Below, piece after piece: positions 35,076 through 64,000 of a stretch of DNA of 64,000 bases (within the stretch, counting starts at the first letter, position 1; the number at the start of each line of letters is the position of its first letter). The DNA is from Toxoplasma gondii ME49 (taxonomy: Eukaryota; Apicomplexa; Conoidasida; Eucoccidiorida; Sarcocystidae): assembly GCF_000006565.2 (NCBI RefSeq), contig NC_031479.1, forward strand, positions 4,738,289 through 4,802,288, in the 5' to 3' direction. Both the position numbers and the translations under genes were made by a program. The notes below the pieces were generated by a model. The model ran no database searches and had not been told where the DNA came from. It saw only the letters and a list, made by a program, of their open reading frames with translations.

Positions 35076-38000
35076 TACTGCAGACCTATACGGCGTTTGC
35101 ATGCGGTCTGACGGCTCAACAATTTGAACCTGTGTTCCCTCGTTTTGGTTCATGCTCCACTTCTTGAGGGTCAGCATCGTGGAGTCGGGCGTGGAGCCTC
35201 TCTCGCATAGTTTCTCGCCGGAGACTCTCTCTTCGCTATTGTACCCGACACTGCGTTGTTGTCACATGCAATGCAGTCGTGTTTTCTGCGGATGTTAGAT
35301 AGCTTAGCACATCAGAACGCAACAAGTTAGCTTGACTCTAGGGAATTTCGGGTATGACGACCACTCCTACCAACGGCTTCGTCACCCTGCTCGCTGCAGA
35401 AATCTCTTCGACGCATAGAAGATATCTGCTCGCCTCTCCAAATTTTTCTGGGTATGAATGGGGAATCGGAATTGCATAGAATAGCTGTTCTATGCAGGAT
35501 CAGCTTGGAGTGCCAACGCAGCAACTGTTGACACAGGCACAAGGGGACAAAGCTACGCAGAAGAAGCTCGAACCTCTATGGCAGCTTTCGTATTGGTGGC
35601 GTGGCATCTATTCTCCTGTGCGCTGTGTCTCTGCGTGTGCCTCGTTTGAGCGACAGCAGGGACAGACAGTTGAAATAAGTGGCTGGGAAATCGTTTTTTC
35701 CCTTGAAGCGAGATCCCATCAACTGGGTTGGGGTGAGCGAAGGTCACCCTTTCAAACTGTCGGATGGTGATCTGTTAGAAGCGGGTTCTTCGCGCACGCT
35801 CGGAATTGAACGGCGAAATCAGAGGCCTTGCTTATGGTAATGTGTGGCAGGGTCAGTCTCTTCTTTGAAGGGAAAATGCACATCATCGCGCGTTTGTGTG
35901 TGATGGTGAAAGGGGATAATTCTTCCTCTAGAAGAAAAACGGTTAAGATTTACCCTCCTTGGGACTTTTCCCGAAAGCTAACGCACAGTCTCGTGAAACC
36001 TCGGTGCACTGCGGGAGACCTGAATCCCGTCCGTGCCAAATTGTCCTTTCGTTCTTCGATGTTTTTTTTCGCCAATCACCCGACCAGTTGGCGTCCATAA
36101 ATTCACTAAAGCCAGAGACTCTATCTCGATTCAAGAACCGCCTGTGCATGCGTTTGTGAAACTGGAAAATGTAGTGGAGTATTTGTTTAGGGGGCACTGA
36201 CATCACAATTCTGAAGCAAAGCCAACTTGGTTTTCTCCGACTTTCCGAGATTTCGCTTTTTAGGTCCTTGATTTCCCGAACCCGGCTGTTACCTTGAATT
36301 TCTCTGCGAATGAAAACCAACCAAACACGCGAAACAACAACCATACCCTCTGGCACGTTCGTGGCGCTTTTCTGGAGCCGCGGATCGGGCTTTCATTCTG
36401 ACAAGTGCTGCATAAGGAGAAAACACCACTCGTAACTTCGTGTACACAGTGGTGGCACCCTTCGACCGATGACTGTCGAAACGGCGTTACCTCTGCGATT
36501 ATCTATCTAGTCATAGCGATCTGTGGAAGTTCCAAATCTCTCAAACAATTGAAGTCGAAAGCCTGCTCGATAAAGTCTAGAACTGTGTGGCAGTATAGCA
36601 AAGCAGGCAAGCCCGCTACAGTTTGTCGATTAATATCGCAAATGACTCTCGACCAAAAACCCATTAGTGAACCCCCGCACCCGGCCGTGCAAGGGTCTGT
36701 TCGTGTAGTCTGTGCCAGGGAACTGCGCTACTTTGTGAGAATTAACGTAAAAAGCGGTAAGGAAGCGCACTTCATCCTGAAACATTGTAATGAAGGCGAC
36801 AGAGGAAATGCCCCTTTGTTCGATACTGGGCTTCCCTCATTTGTTGATTTTCCGGACCCCGGAAGCTGGCAAAGGCAAGTTTCAGCTTTGGAAGAACACC
36901 GGTTGATCTGTACGTACCCACCACTGATAGAATCAAAAAAACAGCAGCGATCCTGCTGTAGAGAGCACTTGTCGTACAACAGCCCACCGAATACATCAGC
37001 TGCCGACCTCTCTGTTAATTCTCTTGCGTTTGCATTCTCTGTTAGTGACGTACGTCGCTGAGGAGTGAGATTCCTCAAAAACGCCTCTTGTTCACACGCT
37101 TACACGTACTCATGGAGACGCGTCGGGATCGTTCGTCATGTGTAGCTCACCCTCGCGCATGATAGCGTCGTTTTGCGTCGGCCCCGAATGCGTCTCTTTC
37201 TGCTCCAAAACTCGGTTTTCTTCGAAACCGTTTGTGCAGTCTGTAAACGCGAACGTTCCCCGATCCGTCTCATCCGCCTCTCCAGCCATATGGAAAGGCA
37301 AATGAATGACTGGACACACCCGAAACGAATTTCTAGGCCACAGCTTTCCCAGCGGCAAAATAGACGCAGCCAGTACCCTTTAAAAGGGAAGCATTGGATC
37401 CTAATATGGAATGCACCTGAAGCGACCGTTACAGCGCTCTGCCTTGGGTGTGTCGTCTTCAGGTCCAGGTTTTCTCTACGGTATTTGGCGAAAACCAGAG
37501 ATTTCCATTTGAGTGCCGATGCCTACCATGCGTGCAGTTTCTGGTGTAGGGTGAATCGGGGATTTTCCTGCAGAATAATGTACGGCATTCATCCGCACGC
37601 CCTGCTATCCAGACCCAACATGTGGCCTACCAGTGGACTTTTCTCGGGAAAGGCGAAACAAACAGTCTAGCATTGGCATACCGAGAGGCGATCACTTTCG
37701 GTACGGTGACACTGGTCACACTGGCTTGTAAGCAGTCGTTTTCCCTCGGTGTTAACACAAGCTGTATAGACATTCATGTAGTTTGCCTAGAACGCTGTGG
37801 AATAACCGGAAGATCGTGGGCGTCTGCCCGTTTAGAAGAGTGTCTGCTTAGAAGCAACGACCCTCCGTTGCATGCACCTGCGAAAGCGTTTGGCTTGTCG
37901 CTCGGTCGTCCGAGACACTGGGTAGAAAGCCCGCGAGAATCACACTGCTGATCTTCCTCTTTTCTGTGACTTGAAAGATTCCTCTGTGGAAGGAGAAAAT

Positions 38001-38980
38001 CTTGAAAGAGACCGCTGTTGTGCAGCGCCGGCGCCCCGCCACGCACGTGTCTCTTGTCTCCCTAGATGCATGCACACATTCTCAGCCAGCGAGGTTCTTG
38101 CGGTACTCTGAGTTCTGAGCAGCAAAAAGCAAGAGTAGTTGCGAGTTCAATATTCGGAAGAGCAGAGCTTTTGCGCCTCTCCTCTTTCCCCTTTTCGTCC
38201 GCTTTTCCCCCTGTTGCCTACCACCCTCCACCGGTACCTCGTGTTAGCGGCTTCGTGGGTGTTGGCGGTATTCAGTCTCTCAGCACTGACTCTAAACTAA
38301 CCAAAGACTTCTGCAACGTCCGCTCGATTGGCTTGTACTCTTGCAAGAGTTTTTCAATCGAGTTTTTTTTCTACGTCTTACCTCGCTGGCAGCCACCACC
38401 TCTGCAACTCGTGGTTCCTTCGTCTTCAACTCTCTCCCTCGGTTCGGACCCCAGCCACCAGTCAACGAAAACAGAACAAAGAGAAGCTGTCAGAGGCCCC
38501 AGATTACGCTTCCTCTGTCTTTACAACGAACAGGAAATCCGTTTCGCCGTGCGGCTCTTTGCCGAGAAATCCCTGCTTTCTCTCAGCCTGGAAACCCGGA
38601 TACGCGGCCTTCTTTCCTCGTCGGTCCGCTCCTTCTGTGCAGGTGCTGCGATTGTGTCCTCCGCCCCCCGGCGGCCTTCCTCTTTTTCCTTCCTCTTGTT
38701 GACGTCGCCTTCTTCTGTCTCTCTGTTTCGTGTGTTCCTCGTCGAGAAGAAAATGCAGCGCTTCTTGTGCCGTCCGTACCTTTTGACGAGTCCAAGACCG
38801 GAGACCCTCGCATGCAGTCTCTGACCCAAAGCGTGCGTTTTTCCCTTCCTCCAATTAATGCCTGTCATTCCGAAATTAAAGTATTGATTAAATTTAAAAT
38901 TCAAAGACTCGGCGCTGTACCCGCAAGGCGTCGATCTCACCGGGCGCTCTTCCCGTTCTTGGTCGATCCAGAAGTCCAAA
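35076..38980. other. Intergenic region between EGF copy 1 and the VPS39-like gene
   Basis: Holds the 3' UTR of copy 1 and, at its right, the promoter and T-rich 5' leader of the VPS39-like gene. Plus-strand frames at 36405-37061 (218 codons) and 38066-38824 (252 codons, Ser/Pro/Leu-rich, overlapping pyrimidine-rich leader) show no motif and no splice support. I call nothing here. Confidence 0.35.
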
Positions 38981-56101
<17,121 letters not shown>

Positions 56102-57571
56102 GCGGGAAATGTAAACTTCGCTTGTCAGGCATTTCTCATGCAGCCGCACGCTTCCTCAGTGCTCAAAAAAGTAGAGTGTGAAGTTGTGGAAATGCATGCA
56201 TGCCTATCCATTCCTGTGGCTACTATTTGCCTATGATCATGTGTCGATGGATTTGCTTCCAGAAAGCGGACACACTTGTGTATACATATATATGGATGTA
56301 TATGTAGATGCATCGTTTCTTGTTTTCGTTGTGTTTTGCAGCCTTCTCGGTCGGTGCAAGTGGCCACAGCACCAATTTCCTGCTGAGTTGACAGGCTCTC
56401 ACGTATCGGACAGTGAAGATATCCGGAAATATCGAAGAGAATGGCCTTCGGAATGTAGTTATCTGTGATTTATCTACCCAATATAGATACAGCAGGCATC
56501 CTGACGACGCACAGCTTGGGACGCAAAAACGTTTGGTGACGCTGCTGGGATTTTCTGTGTTTGCGCGGGGGGGGGGGTGCGACAGGGAACAGATTACTCT
56601 TGTGAAACGTTGCCCGTCGGGCCACGGAAGTTATTCACGAAGGTGCCGATGAAACGGCTCGACCTTCCCACTCCAGCGTTTTTGAATGTGCGTCTGCCCT
56701 AAAAAGCCGCGCTGAGTCTGGGGCATGTCGTTCTTCATTTCTCAGCAGAAGAAAAAAGAGGACGGACTACCTGTAGGCTATCCTCAAGTTACCGCTGTAC
56801 TTAAGACTAATGTTATAAACTCCCGTGGTAAACACAGTCAACTAATTGCGGAAGGAGCATTTATATGTTACGCAGTGTCATAGGAGATAAACTCTATAAT
56901 TAGCATTCATCTACAGCTACGGTCAGCTCCGCCACACTTGTTAAACGGTTTCTTCTGTTGCCGTGCCGAAATTTCTGACAGTGGGACGCGCCTATTCCCG
57001 TTCCGTGCCCTGGGAAACGAGCAAGAATCCAAGCCTGTGCTATCACATGAGGACAGCCTCAACTGTTTTCTATGGTTTGTACTGCAAAAGAATCGAGTTG
57101 CCTGAGTCCTGAATTATTGGAATACGTCAATGCCTACGTCGTTTGCGTCCTGGTCACATCTAGGTGTCAACGGAATTGCTTTGAAACGAGACTCTGCGGC
57201 AGCATTCGCGCGAACAATCCCTACGAGCGCCTCTGACAGACAAAGCGTGACAAATTAGACTGGTATGGAGTTATTCAAGAATGATCTGTCACAGACAACA
57301 CAAATTGGTGACACCGGATCCACAGTCGTCGCCTGACACCAGGATGCACAGACAAAATGAGCTAAAACGGGGGAAGTTAGCTACCGAAATGGAAAATAGC
57401 GCGTTTTTCCGTGGGACAGAGGCTTCGCGTCTGATTCTCTCTTGCTGCGGGAAAACAGTAACATTGTCATCTGCTTTTTGAGAGCTAGCGGACCTCGTTA
57501 CCGCAAATGTCGAGACTGTAGATATGTTCGGGATGTCTTGTCTCCGCTTGGAGGGTCCGCAGCCAAGTTCA
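56102..57571. other. Convergent 3' intergenic region
   Basis: Lies between the stop of the VPS39-like gene (+) and the stop of EGF copy 2 (-), so it holds two facing 3' UTRs. A G run of nine occurs near 56569-56577. No frame, RNA gene or array that I can support. Confidence 0.5.
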
Positions 57572-60500
57572 TCAGAGGTAATAATCCGTTGCGCCGTAGC
57601 CGTAGACTGCAAAGAAGGCATGTTGTGGTAAGACAAAAATCACCCCATGTACAGTGAAAGACAGAAGTGGTCGCCTGGGTCGCCGCCGCAGACGGTTTAC
57701 GCAGGACAGGACTCGGTTCTGGCATCAGTATATAGAATCATTCATCAGTGAGCCCCCAATATCGACGGCTGACAAAGCGAAACTGCACGAAGGGTCTTCT
57801 TTCGCAAGTGTAGTGTAGAAAGCAGGCAGCAGTACCACTCTTACTGGGCAGTCGCAGGTATTCCAAGAGCATGTGTATGTAGTTACTTCACATATATATG
57901 TATCCAGTCTTCCTAAACATTCGTTTACGAGGCGAAACAGGTTAATTTGCACGCAGACTGGCTCACCAATGTCAGTAGGGACTGCACCTGCTGCGGATGA
58001 CTCTCGCGTTTTTCTCAGTGCGCGGCCTGCACAGACAGAATCGTTGTGCACACACAAGACAGTCGTCGAACAATGGCGCCGATGGCAAGTCAACTACGAA
58101 TCAGTGTGTGTCTTCAGAACAGGCAGGGACACAGAATTACACAGCCAGGAGGATGTACAGGCAGTTCATACCGCTACTTCCCCGTTTCTGCAGAAAGAAG
58201 CAAATGAGGCGTTTTAAATACACGGCCCAGTGGAGTTTGCCGGTCTGAAAATGTGGTTGATAAGGTGTCTGCGCTTATCAGATGCGTGAGCAACGCAACT
58301 TCCATCAAGTCTGTGAAATACGTGAAGCTAATGTGTACAAAGGGCATGAGGTGGGCAGCTCTTAGAGGCGTCGTGTATCCACTTGCTGAGAATAGCACTG
58401 AAAGCAGCAGGCGGCAGTGTACATGGCAAGCATATTCTTTTGAATCTACAGCGTAGACCCTCACGGAATTGGATGGCATCCGAGACAGGTGGGTTCCTGA
58501 GAAAAGGAATGAAGAACCTTGGACCAAACTCACGTGTTGTAGTCACTACGGCGAAACAAAGCAGGACGGCACCTAAAATGACCACTGCCCATACCCAAAA
58601 TGGCGTGTCCGAACTCGCTCCTTCTGAGAAGAACACGGCCAGTTGTTGCAGCGTCCCTTTTTTTTCACAGCTGTATGTTCCTGCAGTGATGTTCCGGGTG
58701 CATTCCTCATACGACGTGCACGAAGTCCCCTCCAGTGTGCAGGCGAGGTTCTCATGTCCAGTCATGGCTGTGACAGAAAGCAAAAGTCAATGAGCACAAG
58801 CAAAGCACAGCAAATACGCAGGATCGATGAAATGCAGTTGCAGGCTGAGCAGCGAATACGAGGCATAAAGTCTCTATGCAGGGTTATGCAGGTGCGCGCT
58901 GGTGATACCGGTGCCCTCTACCAGCCGGCGAGAACTGATTCTGAGGAGTTACTTCTCGAACATCAATCCAAGACCAGCACCCCATGGAGACTTACGCACA
59001 CAGTCGCCGGATTTCCCCGATCCTGTAAAGTATGCCTTGCAGTAGCACGTCGCTGTACCTCCGGATTGGATGCAGTCGGCAAAATAAGGGTCACAATCAG
59101 TTTTGTGCACTTCGCAGAGATCGACAGGTTCGCACTTGCTTTGGGCGGTCATCGTGTAGCCCGGATCGCAGTTGCATTTGTACGATCCAACAGTGTTAAC
59201 GCACGAGGCGTTCTCTGGGCAAATAGTCTCTGCATCACTTTGCGAACACTCGTCCAAATCTGTCCAGCCATACCGCAGCACAACGCCGGAAACAGAACGC
59301 GAAACTTTCGAAGCTTCTTCACTGTTACACTGGGGCAGAGTGTATTAGGGAACCACGAAGCAAGTGCACCGTTCATCAGTCGAGTTTGTCATCTTTGCAA
59401 CTTTTACGATTTTTTGTTGGTAGCTTTCCCCTTTTTTTCTCCGGTAATGTCTCGCAGCTGTAGTCACGTCTGGCATTTTGCATTAACCAGGGTGTTTCGT
59501 CATTTCCAACGTCATGGTTAAAACAATGTCTGTAGGTGTCAACAGGGAGCAGACTTAAGCAGCATACACATCACATACCCTGCCAACCTGGAGTGACCAC
59601 AAACTTCTGTGCGTCTGGGATCGTTTTGTATCCCTTTCAGGGCGTCAGTCCGCAGCAAAAGTGTCAGCAGAACACAGAGGAATTCCTACCGGTACATCCA
59701 ATATGCTCCTCGTCAGTTGCGTCAGAATAACCAGAGTAGCCGTTTTTGCACTTGCAAACCGGAGGTGTTCCAATTTGATTGAAGCAGTCTGCATTTTCTC
59801 CGCAGTCTCCGTTGTTTTCCAGGCACTCGTTTTTATCTGGAGTCGCATGCGTCCGGTGAGAGCAGTCAGTGACATCGGCGTCGAAGTTGAATTCATGTCA
59901 GCCGCAACGACGCACGATGAGAATCATGTCAGGCGCAAAATCGGAACAACAAAGGCTTGACAAAAGAAATAGATTCTGTGCCAGTGGTTTGACCTGTGCA
60001 CATGTGATTAAGGAAGCATTTACGCCCGTTGTGAACTACAGAAAAACTTTGTCTTCAAAGGCTCTTTTCTACAGACAGTGTGGCGAGGATTTTAGGAAGA
60101 GATGTTCTTCTTGAGGACTCGCAGGACTTTCCCAGTCTGATACAGAATCCACCGCTCCTTCACACAGTCGAATAGTTCCTCCGTAGTTGGTAAATGCTCT
60201 AACTGAACCTCCATGTCACAGGTCCACCGATCAGCATTTGTGAGTCATGCTGGTTGCAATTCAGCCGGACGCGCTTGCAATTGGAAATTACACAGCTCAA
60301 GCAGCCTCCAGGCATGTAGACTGGCATATCTAAATCTATGAAGAAGCTTTTATCGGATAGTCCTTACCTACACAGGTTACCCCACTAAGGAGGTGGTATT
60401 GATCGCAGATACATTGGTAACTACCGTCCGTATTCACGCAGACAGAGTCCGCTATCTTCAAATGACACTTGTGTTGTCCGGTTTTGCATTCATCGGTATC

Positions 60501-60904
60501 TGCAAGAAAAGGAGAGCGGGGGCGATGTGGCCTCTTTCGAGAACATTTACGGCCGAATGGCTTATCCACGTCCCCGGATACTGGATGCGCCTCTCCCTTT
60601 ATCTTCCTTGGAAAGATAAGGATTGACCCCTGACGTCGAAGGACTTTCGCTATCGAATTGGCTTCAGCATGATCCTTTGACAAGGCTGGTGCATCTTCTC
60701 TTCGGGCAGTCGGGTATTGCCCTTGGGAAACCGGCAGGAATGTCAGTGGTGGTACCGGTCGCTTACCTGTACACGCTGAGGACGCATTAATCCCGACTGG
60801 TGTATAACCGTCGACACATGCGCAGCGGAAATCGTTGCCATCAACAACGCAGATTGTCGTATGGGGTTGCTGGTTACAAAACACGGAGCCTCCCGTGGAG
60901 CAAA
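57572..60904 (-). CDS. EGF-repeat transmembrane adhesin, MIC7/MIC9-like, copy 2 (5' exons unresolved)
   Basis: Paralogue of the gene at 31119-35075, on the opposite strand. Seven exons in phase: 60767-60904 (EGF1), 60368-60499 (EGF2), 59690-59836 (EGF3), 58996-59259 (EGF4-5), 58534-58767 (partial Cys-rich module plus membrane segment), 57967-58026 and 57572-57606 (tail): 335 residues. EGF2-4 begin DTDEC, DKNEC and DLDEC, the calcium-binding type. Cys spacing matches copy 1 throughout. The membrane segment FWVWAVVILGAVLLCFAVV has no IAGG or similar small-residue rhomboid motif. The tail is shorter (RRALRKTRESSAAG then AVPTDI) with no EIAYDE element, but the last exon encodes YGYGATDYYL, almost the same end as copy 1. 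The tail exon is small and was found only through the shared phase and the copy 1 comparison. Confidence 0.8.
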
Positions 60905-63232
60905 CTGAGAAACACAAAGCATAGCGCGAGCATCATCACAGCTCCATACCCGTGAAACAGCAACCCTAATACCCTTACTGCCAAACGGATCACAGCTGAT
61001 TCCGTGCACTACGGCTCGATACGAGAGCGAAACGGAGGTTCCACAGTAGGCCGGGGCGTTTATGTGCATATAACGACTTCGCTTTTCGTTCACAAAAGCG
61101 CAATGAACAAAACCAAAGAATCAATTTCTGTGAGCCACACACATGTTGCCCTCTGTGCAGGACCAGATTTCTGAATTTTTCTGCGACCATCTGTGGCCTT
61201 TCTGACTAGTCGATTGCAACCGCACTCACCCGATCCTGCACTTTGCACAAGGCGGTCTTTCATGTCGACTACTCGAGCAGCACTGCGAAGGACCACGTCG
61301 TGCGCCAGTAGTTGGATGGTCTTTCCTACACGCTCATCGTTGAAGTCGAAATGGTGTGATGTTTTTGAATTGTTATCTGGAAAAGGCGACAACTCGAGTA
61401 CGTGACATGCACATGGTGATGCCGACCCCGCAGCAACAATTCTTTGACTGATATTTCTAATCGATAATGCTGAACCTCGCTTCAGTGGGAACTTACCAAC
61501 CCCGTAAAGTTTATCCTTTGCGGCTTCATAATACCCAGCATATGCTCGTGTCTATATAGGCGGTCGGGGTTCCCAGTTCTTGCCCACAGGTGAACGGATC
61601 AGGCCGGGATCAGTTGAGCTTGAAAAGCTTTTCTCGAGGTCAAACTCCAAAGAGGTGCGGTGCGGTGTGTCGTCGACTTTCGAAGTCACCGAATATTCCA
61701 GAAAAATGTCAGTAACTCCAACCTGAATACACGGAAACACTGAATACCAAAGGAGGTGTGAATACCAAAGGAGGTGAGCCTTCCACCGTGACAAATCCTG
61801 GCTGCCTCCCCAGCCGAGTTCCTCCTTAGATCACATTGGCCAGCTTATGAAATTGCGGATTCATTTTCGAGGACTTGCCAGGATAACATCAGCCATGAAC
61901 AAGCCCCCGTGCCTACCTTGCAAAGTCGTTGGGTATTCCCGTTAAAACAACGAATACTGTAGCTGCCGAGTAGTGCGGCTGTCCCTCGCTCTTCGATGTC
62001 AGAATGCGTGAGAATTTGAGGGGAATGACGCTGGGTTTATTTCAACAGAAGATTCTGCACTTCGCGGCGCAATCAAGGGTAAGCGGCATGATCATTTACA
62101 ATCGGGAAATCCTTCGTTACCACGCCCTACACACCAATGGTAGCAGGCAACGCACACACTCAGTCCTGAGTAACCTGTTAGAAACTGTACAGAAGGAATC
62201 GGAAGGCGTTCATATATCCTGGTTCAGAATCCGAACGGAGCGGTACCACAGATGATTAAGCATGTCACTGATTACGGACGTGGATTCATGGTCGTACGGG
62301 CGCTCGATGACAGCTAGTCGAGAATTCGAGGTACCGTTGGCTGTCCAGCGATCAGCTCTTTTTGTTGAAGCAGTGTTCGGTGCAGGTGCAGTCGTCTGAG
62401 AAACAACAGGATAGTTTTCGTAACATGCGAAGTTTTCTCCCGCCACTAGCTTGCACTCTTAAATTCCAATAGCTCTGCATGTGCAAACAATCAAGAAACT
62501 CAGGTCACCGGTGACTTACTCGGCATCTGTGCAAAGTCAACTGGTGTTATTGAATGCAGTTGGCCGCATCCTCCTTTTTGGGTAGCCTCATCGAGACGGA
62601 TTGCGTCTTCCAGATCGAAGAGCCCTCTTTCAATCCATGAACGTCACTTCCAGTGTTTCTCTGTAACTCAGTAACTGAACAGTTTCAGGTTTGCAACACC
62701 GCGAGGCTCCCAGCAGTTGATCGATCTCGATAGCCGATGGCTTGGGCCCTGCCAGATAACTTCTGCGTGACTATGAGGCAGAACAGTCGTCGACCAGGTC
62801 ACTAACACCAGTCCTAGGTGGCTTTCGTTCTGTCCACAGTGTTACCGCCGGCCTTCAGTTTTTTTTTTAAAAAGCTGCTGCTTGGCTTCCCTCAACAAGG
62901 GTTGACTCCAGCGCTTCAGACACCGTGAACATCTTCATCCTCACCCGGTTATAAGTCAAAATGGGGGGAGGCTCCACTAAAACAGGTATTCGAAAAACTC
63001 AAGATCTCAGTCTAGTTTCCTGATCGCTATCCTGCGGACCACCTCTCTCAGGACATGCCCGATGACAGGATGTCAGAGTGGTGTATTCTCGCCCGAGCTG
63101 GCGTCTGCCAGGTAGCGCAGCCTATTCGCTTTCTTCTCGCACACCAGCAGTCACTGACTCTTACGCCAAAATATATCCGTATATAACTGGTATTTGCGTG
63201 TGTGTGTCGTGTTTTTCTTGGTTGTTACTCAG
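60905..63232. other. Divergent region between EGF copies 2 and 3; should contain both sets of 5' exons
   Basis: Copy 2 reads left and copy 3 reads right from here, so both promoters and signal-peptide exons are expected. Possible copy 2 exons on the minus strand are about 61216-61369 (reading HHFDFNDERVGKTIQLLAHD) and 61566-61723 (VGVTDIFLEYSV, LEFDLEKSFSSSTDPGL). The first would end in phase 0, which does not fit the phase-1 EGF1 exon, so I do not include it. A directly repeated 18-bp unit (AATACCAAAGGAGGTGTG) lies at about 61743-61776. No signal peptide exon identified for either gene. Confidence 0.35.
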
Positions 63233-64000
63233 CATGTGACACGAATGGCTATCAGCTGTGCTCAAAAGTCGCACATTCAACCATGTGTGTGGTCGTTGGC
63301 GACGATTTCCAGTGCGCTTGTGCAACCGGTTATGAGGCAACAGGGAAAAATACATCGGTCATGTGCAAAGGTACGTATGTTACTGAGCTGGAAGACTGAG
63401 AGGGGCACTCACTTCGAATCTTATTCCTATTCTGAACACGGCCTCCCGCCTGTCAGACGACGAAGCGGTCAGCGGCAAGTCGTAGGTGGTAGTCGGCATG
63501 GCCTGCCTCTAATTGAGCTTTAGAGGAATACCATGGTGGAAGGATGGACCTAGCGGCAAGTTTCTCAAAGTCCGTGCCTTCTATCCCGTTTTCATGGAGG
63601 CGCTTCAGTTCTGTCGATTATACGTCGGTGCAGATATCGACGAGTGTGCAACAGACCAAAATGATTGCAGCACGCGGACCAAGAATTCTGTCTGCCGGAA
63701 CACGGATGGGAGCTATGAATGCATCTGTGACATTTATCGAACGTTGAGTGCGAACTCTTGCGAAGGTAAGACAAAGGCGTTATTTTTCGCAACTTTCCGG
63801 GGGCGCCATCTTGAACACGATGAGGAAAGCCGATCCAGTTAGCTCTGATTGTCAGCGAGAGTCTACCAAGGCGCACGCCAACTATCGGCGACATTTTCAA
63901 CCGAAAGGACAGTGTTGTGCTTCTTTCTTTGTTGTTGAGAAGCACTCCGTGAGTGGTTGAGGCAGTGGTAAGAAAATTGTTTCGTCCTCCAATTTCAAGG
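63233..64000 (+). CDS. EGF-repeat adhesin, MIC7/MIC9-like, copy 3 (partial, runs off the window)
   Basis: Two exons are visible: 63233-63370 (EGF1) and 63634-63765 (EGF2). They have the same lengths as copy 2 (138 and 132 bp), the same 1-1 phases and good splice sites (acceptors TTACTCAG and CGGTGCAG, donors AAAG then GTACGT and GAAG then GTAAGA). EGF1 has six Cys with the shared core TMCVVVGDDFQCAC (copy 2: TICVVDGNDFRCAC). EGF2 begins DIDEC and ends CICDIYRTLS, close to copy 2 CICDQYHLLS. Copy 3 is therefore nearer to copy 2 than to copy 1. Later exons, membrane segment and tail lie beyond the window, and the 5' exons upstream of 63233 are unresolved. Confidence 0.8.

Noticed and set aside
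61216..61369. Direct inclusion of the HHFDFNDERVGKTI stretch as an exon of EGF copy 2
   Set aside because: Its good donor (GGATCG then GTGAGT) leaves phase 0, while EGF1 needs phase 1; kept only as a finding.

Overview
This is nuclear DNA of a tissue-cyst-forming coccidian, most likely Toxoplasma gondii or a close relative such as Hammondia or Neospora. The signs are intron-rich genes with GT...AG boundaries and long pyrimidine-rich introns, many TA and GATA microsatellites, adhesin-like proteins built from EGF modules in the style of micronemal (MIC) proteins, and secreted low-complexity proteins resembling dense-granule cargo. Gene identities rest on motif and exon-phase reading only; no database search was possible.

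Layout. 1-480 (-): 3' part of an Ala/Gly/Pro-rich repeat protein. 1019-3661 (-): 880-residue low-complexity hypothetical with a membrane segment and acidic/His-rich tail. 5614-12548 (-): acyl-CoA oxidase-like enzyme, resolved into ten phase-consistent exons. 14994-16754 (-): secreted protein with a 54-bp tandem repeat. 20606-22792 (+): small four-exon membrane protein, possibly AGTRAP-like. 26143-27525 (+): single-exon hypothetical. 31119-35075 (+): EGF-repeat transmembrane adhesin (copy 1). 38981-56101 (+): VPS39/VPS3-type tethering subunit (21 exons, 1133 residues in my model). 57572-60904 (-): EGF-repeat adhesin copy 2. 63233-end (+): start of copy 3.

The main result is a cluster of three EGF-MIC paralogues (+, -, +) interrupted by a 17-kb VPS39-like gene. 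Copies 1 and 2 have nearly identical exon plans: all internal exons are class 1-1 and a tiny last exon encodes a conserved Tyr-rich C-terminus, YGYG(S/A)TDYY. They differ where function should differ. Copy 1 has an IAGG rhomboid-type transmembrane motif and an EIAYDE tail motif; copy 2 lacks both. The VPS39-like protein should act in CORVET/HOPS endolysosomal tethering, the route by which micronemes and rhoptries are built in these parasites, but its position inside the adhesin cluster is probably chance. The acyl-CoA oxidase has its catalytic Glu but no visible peroxisomal targeting signal. The 5' exons of the three EGF genes could not be resolved.
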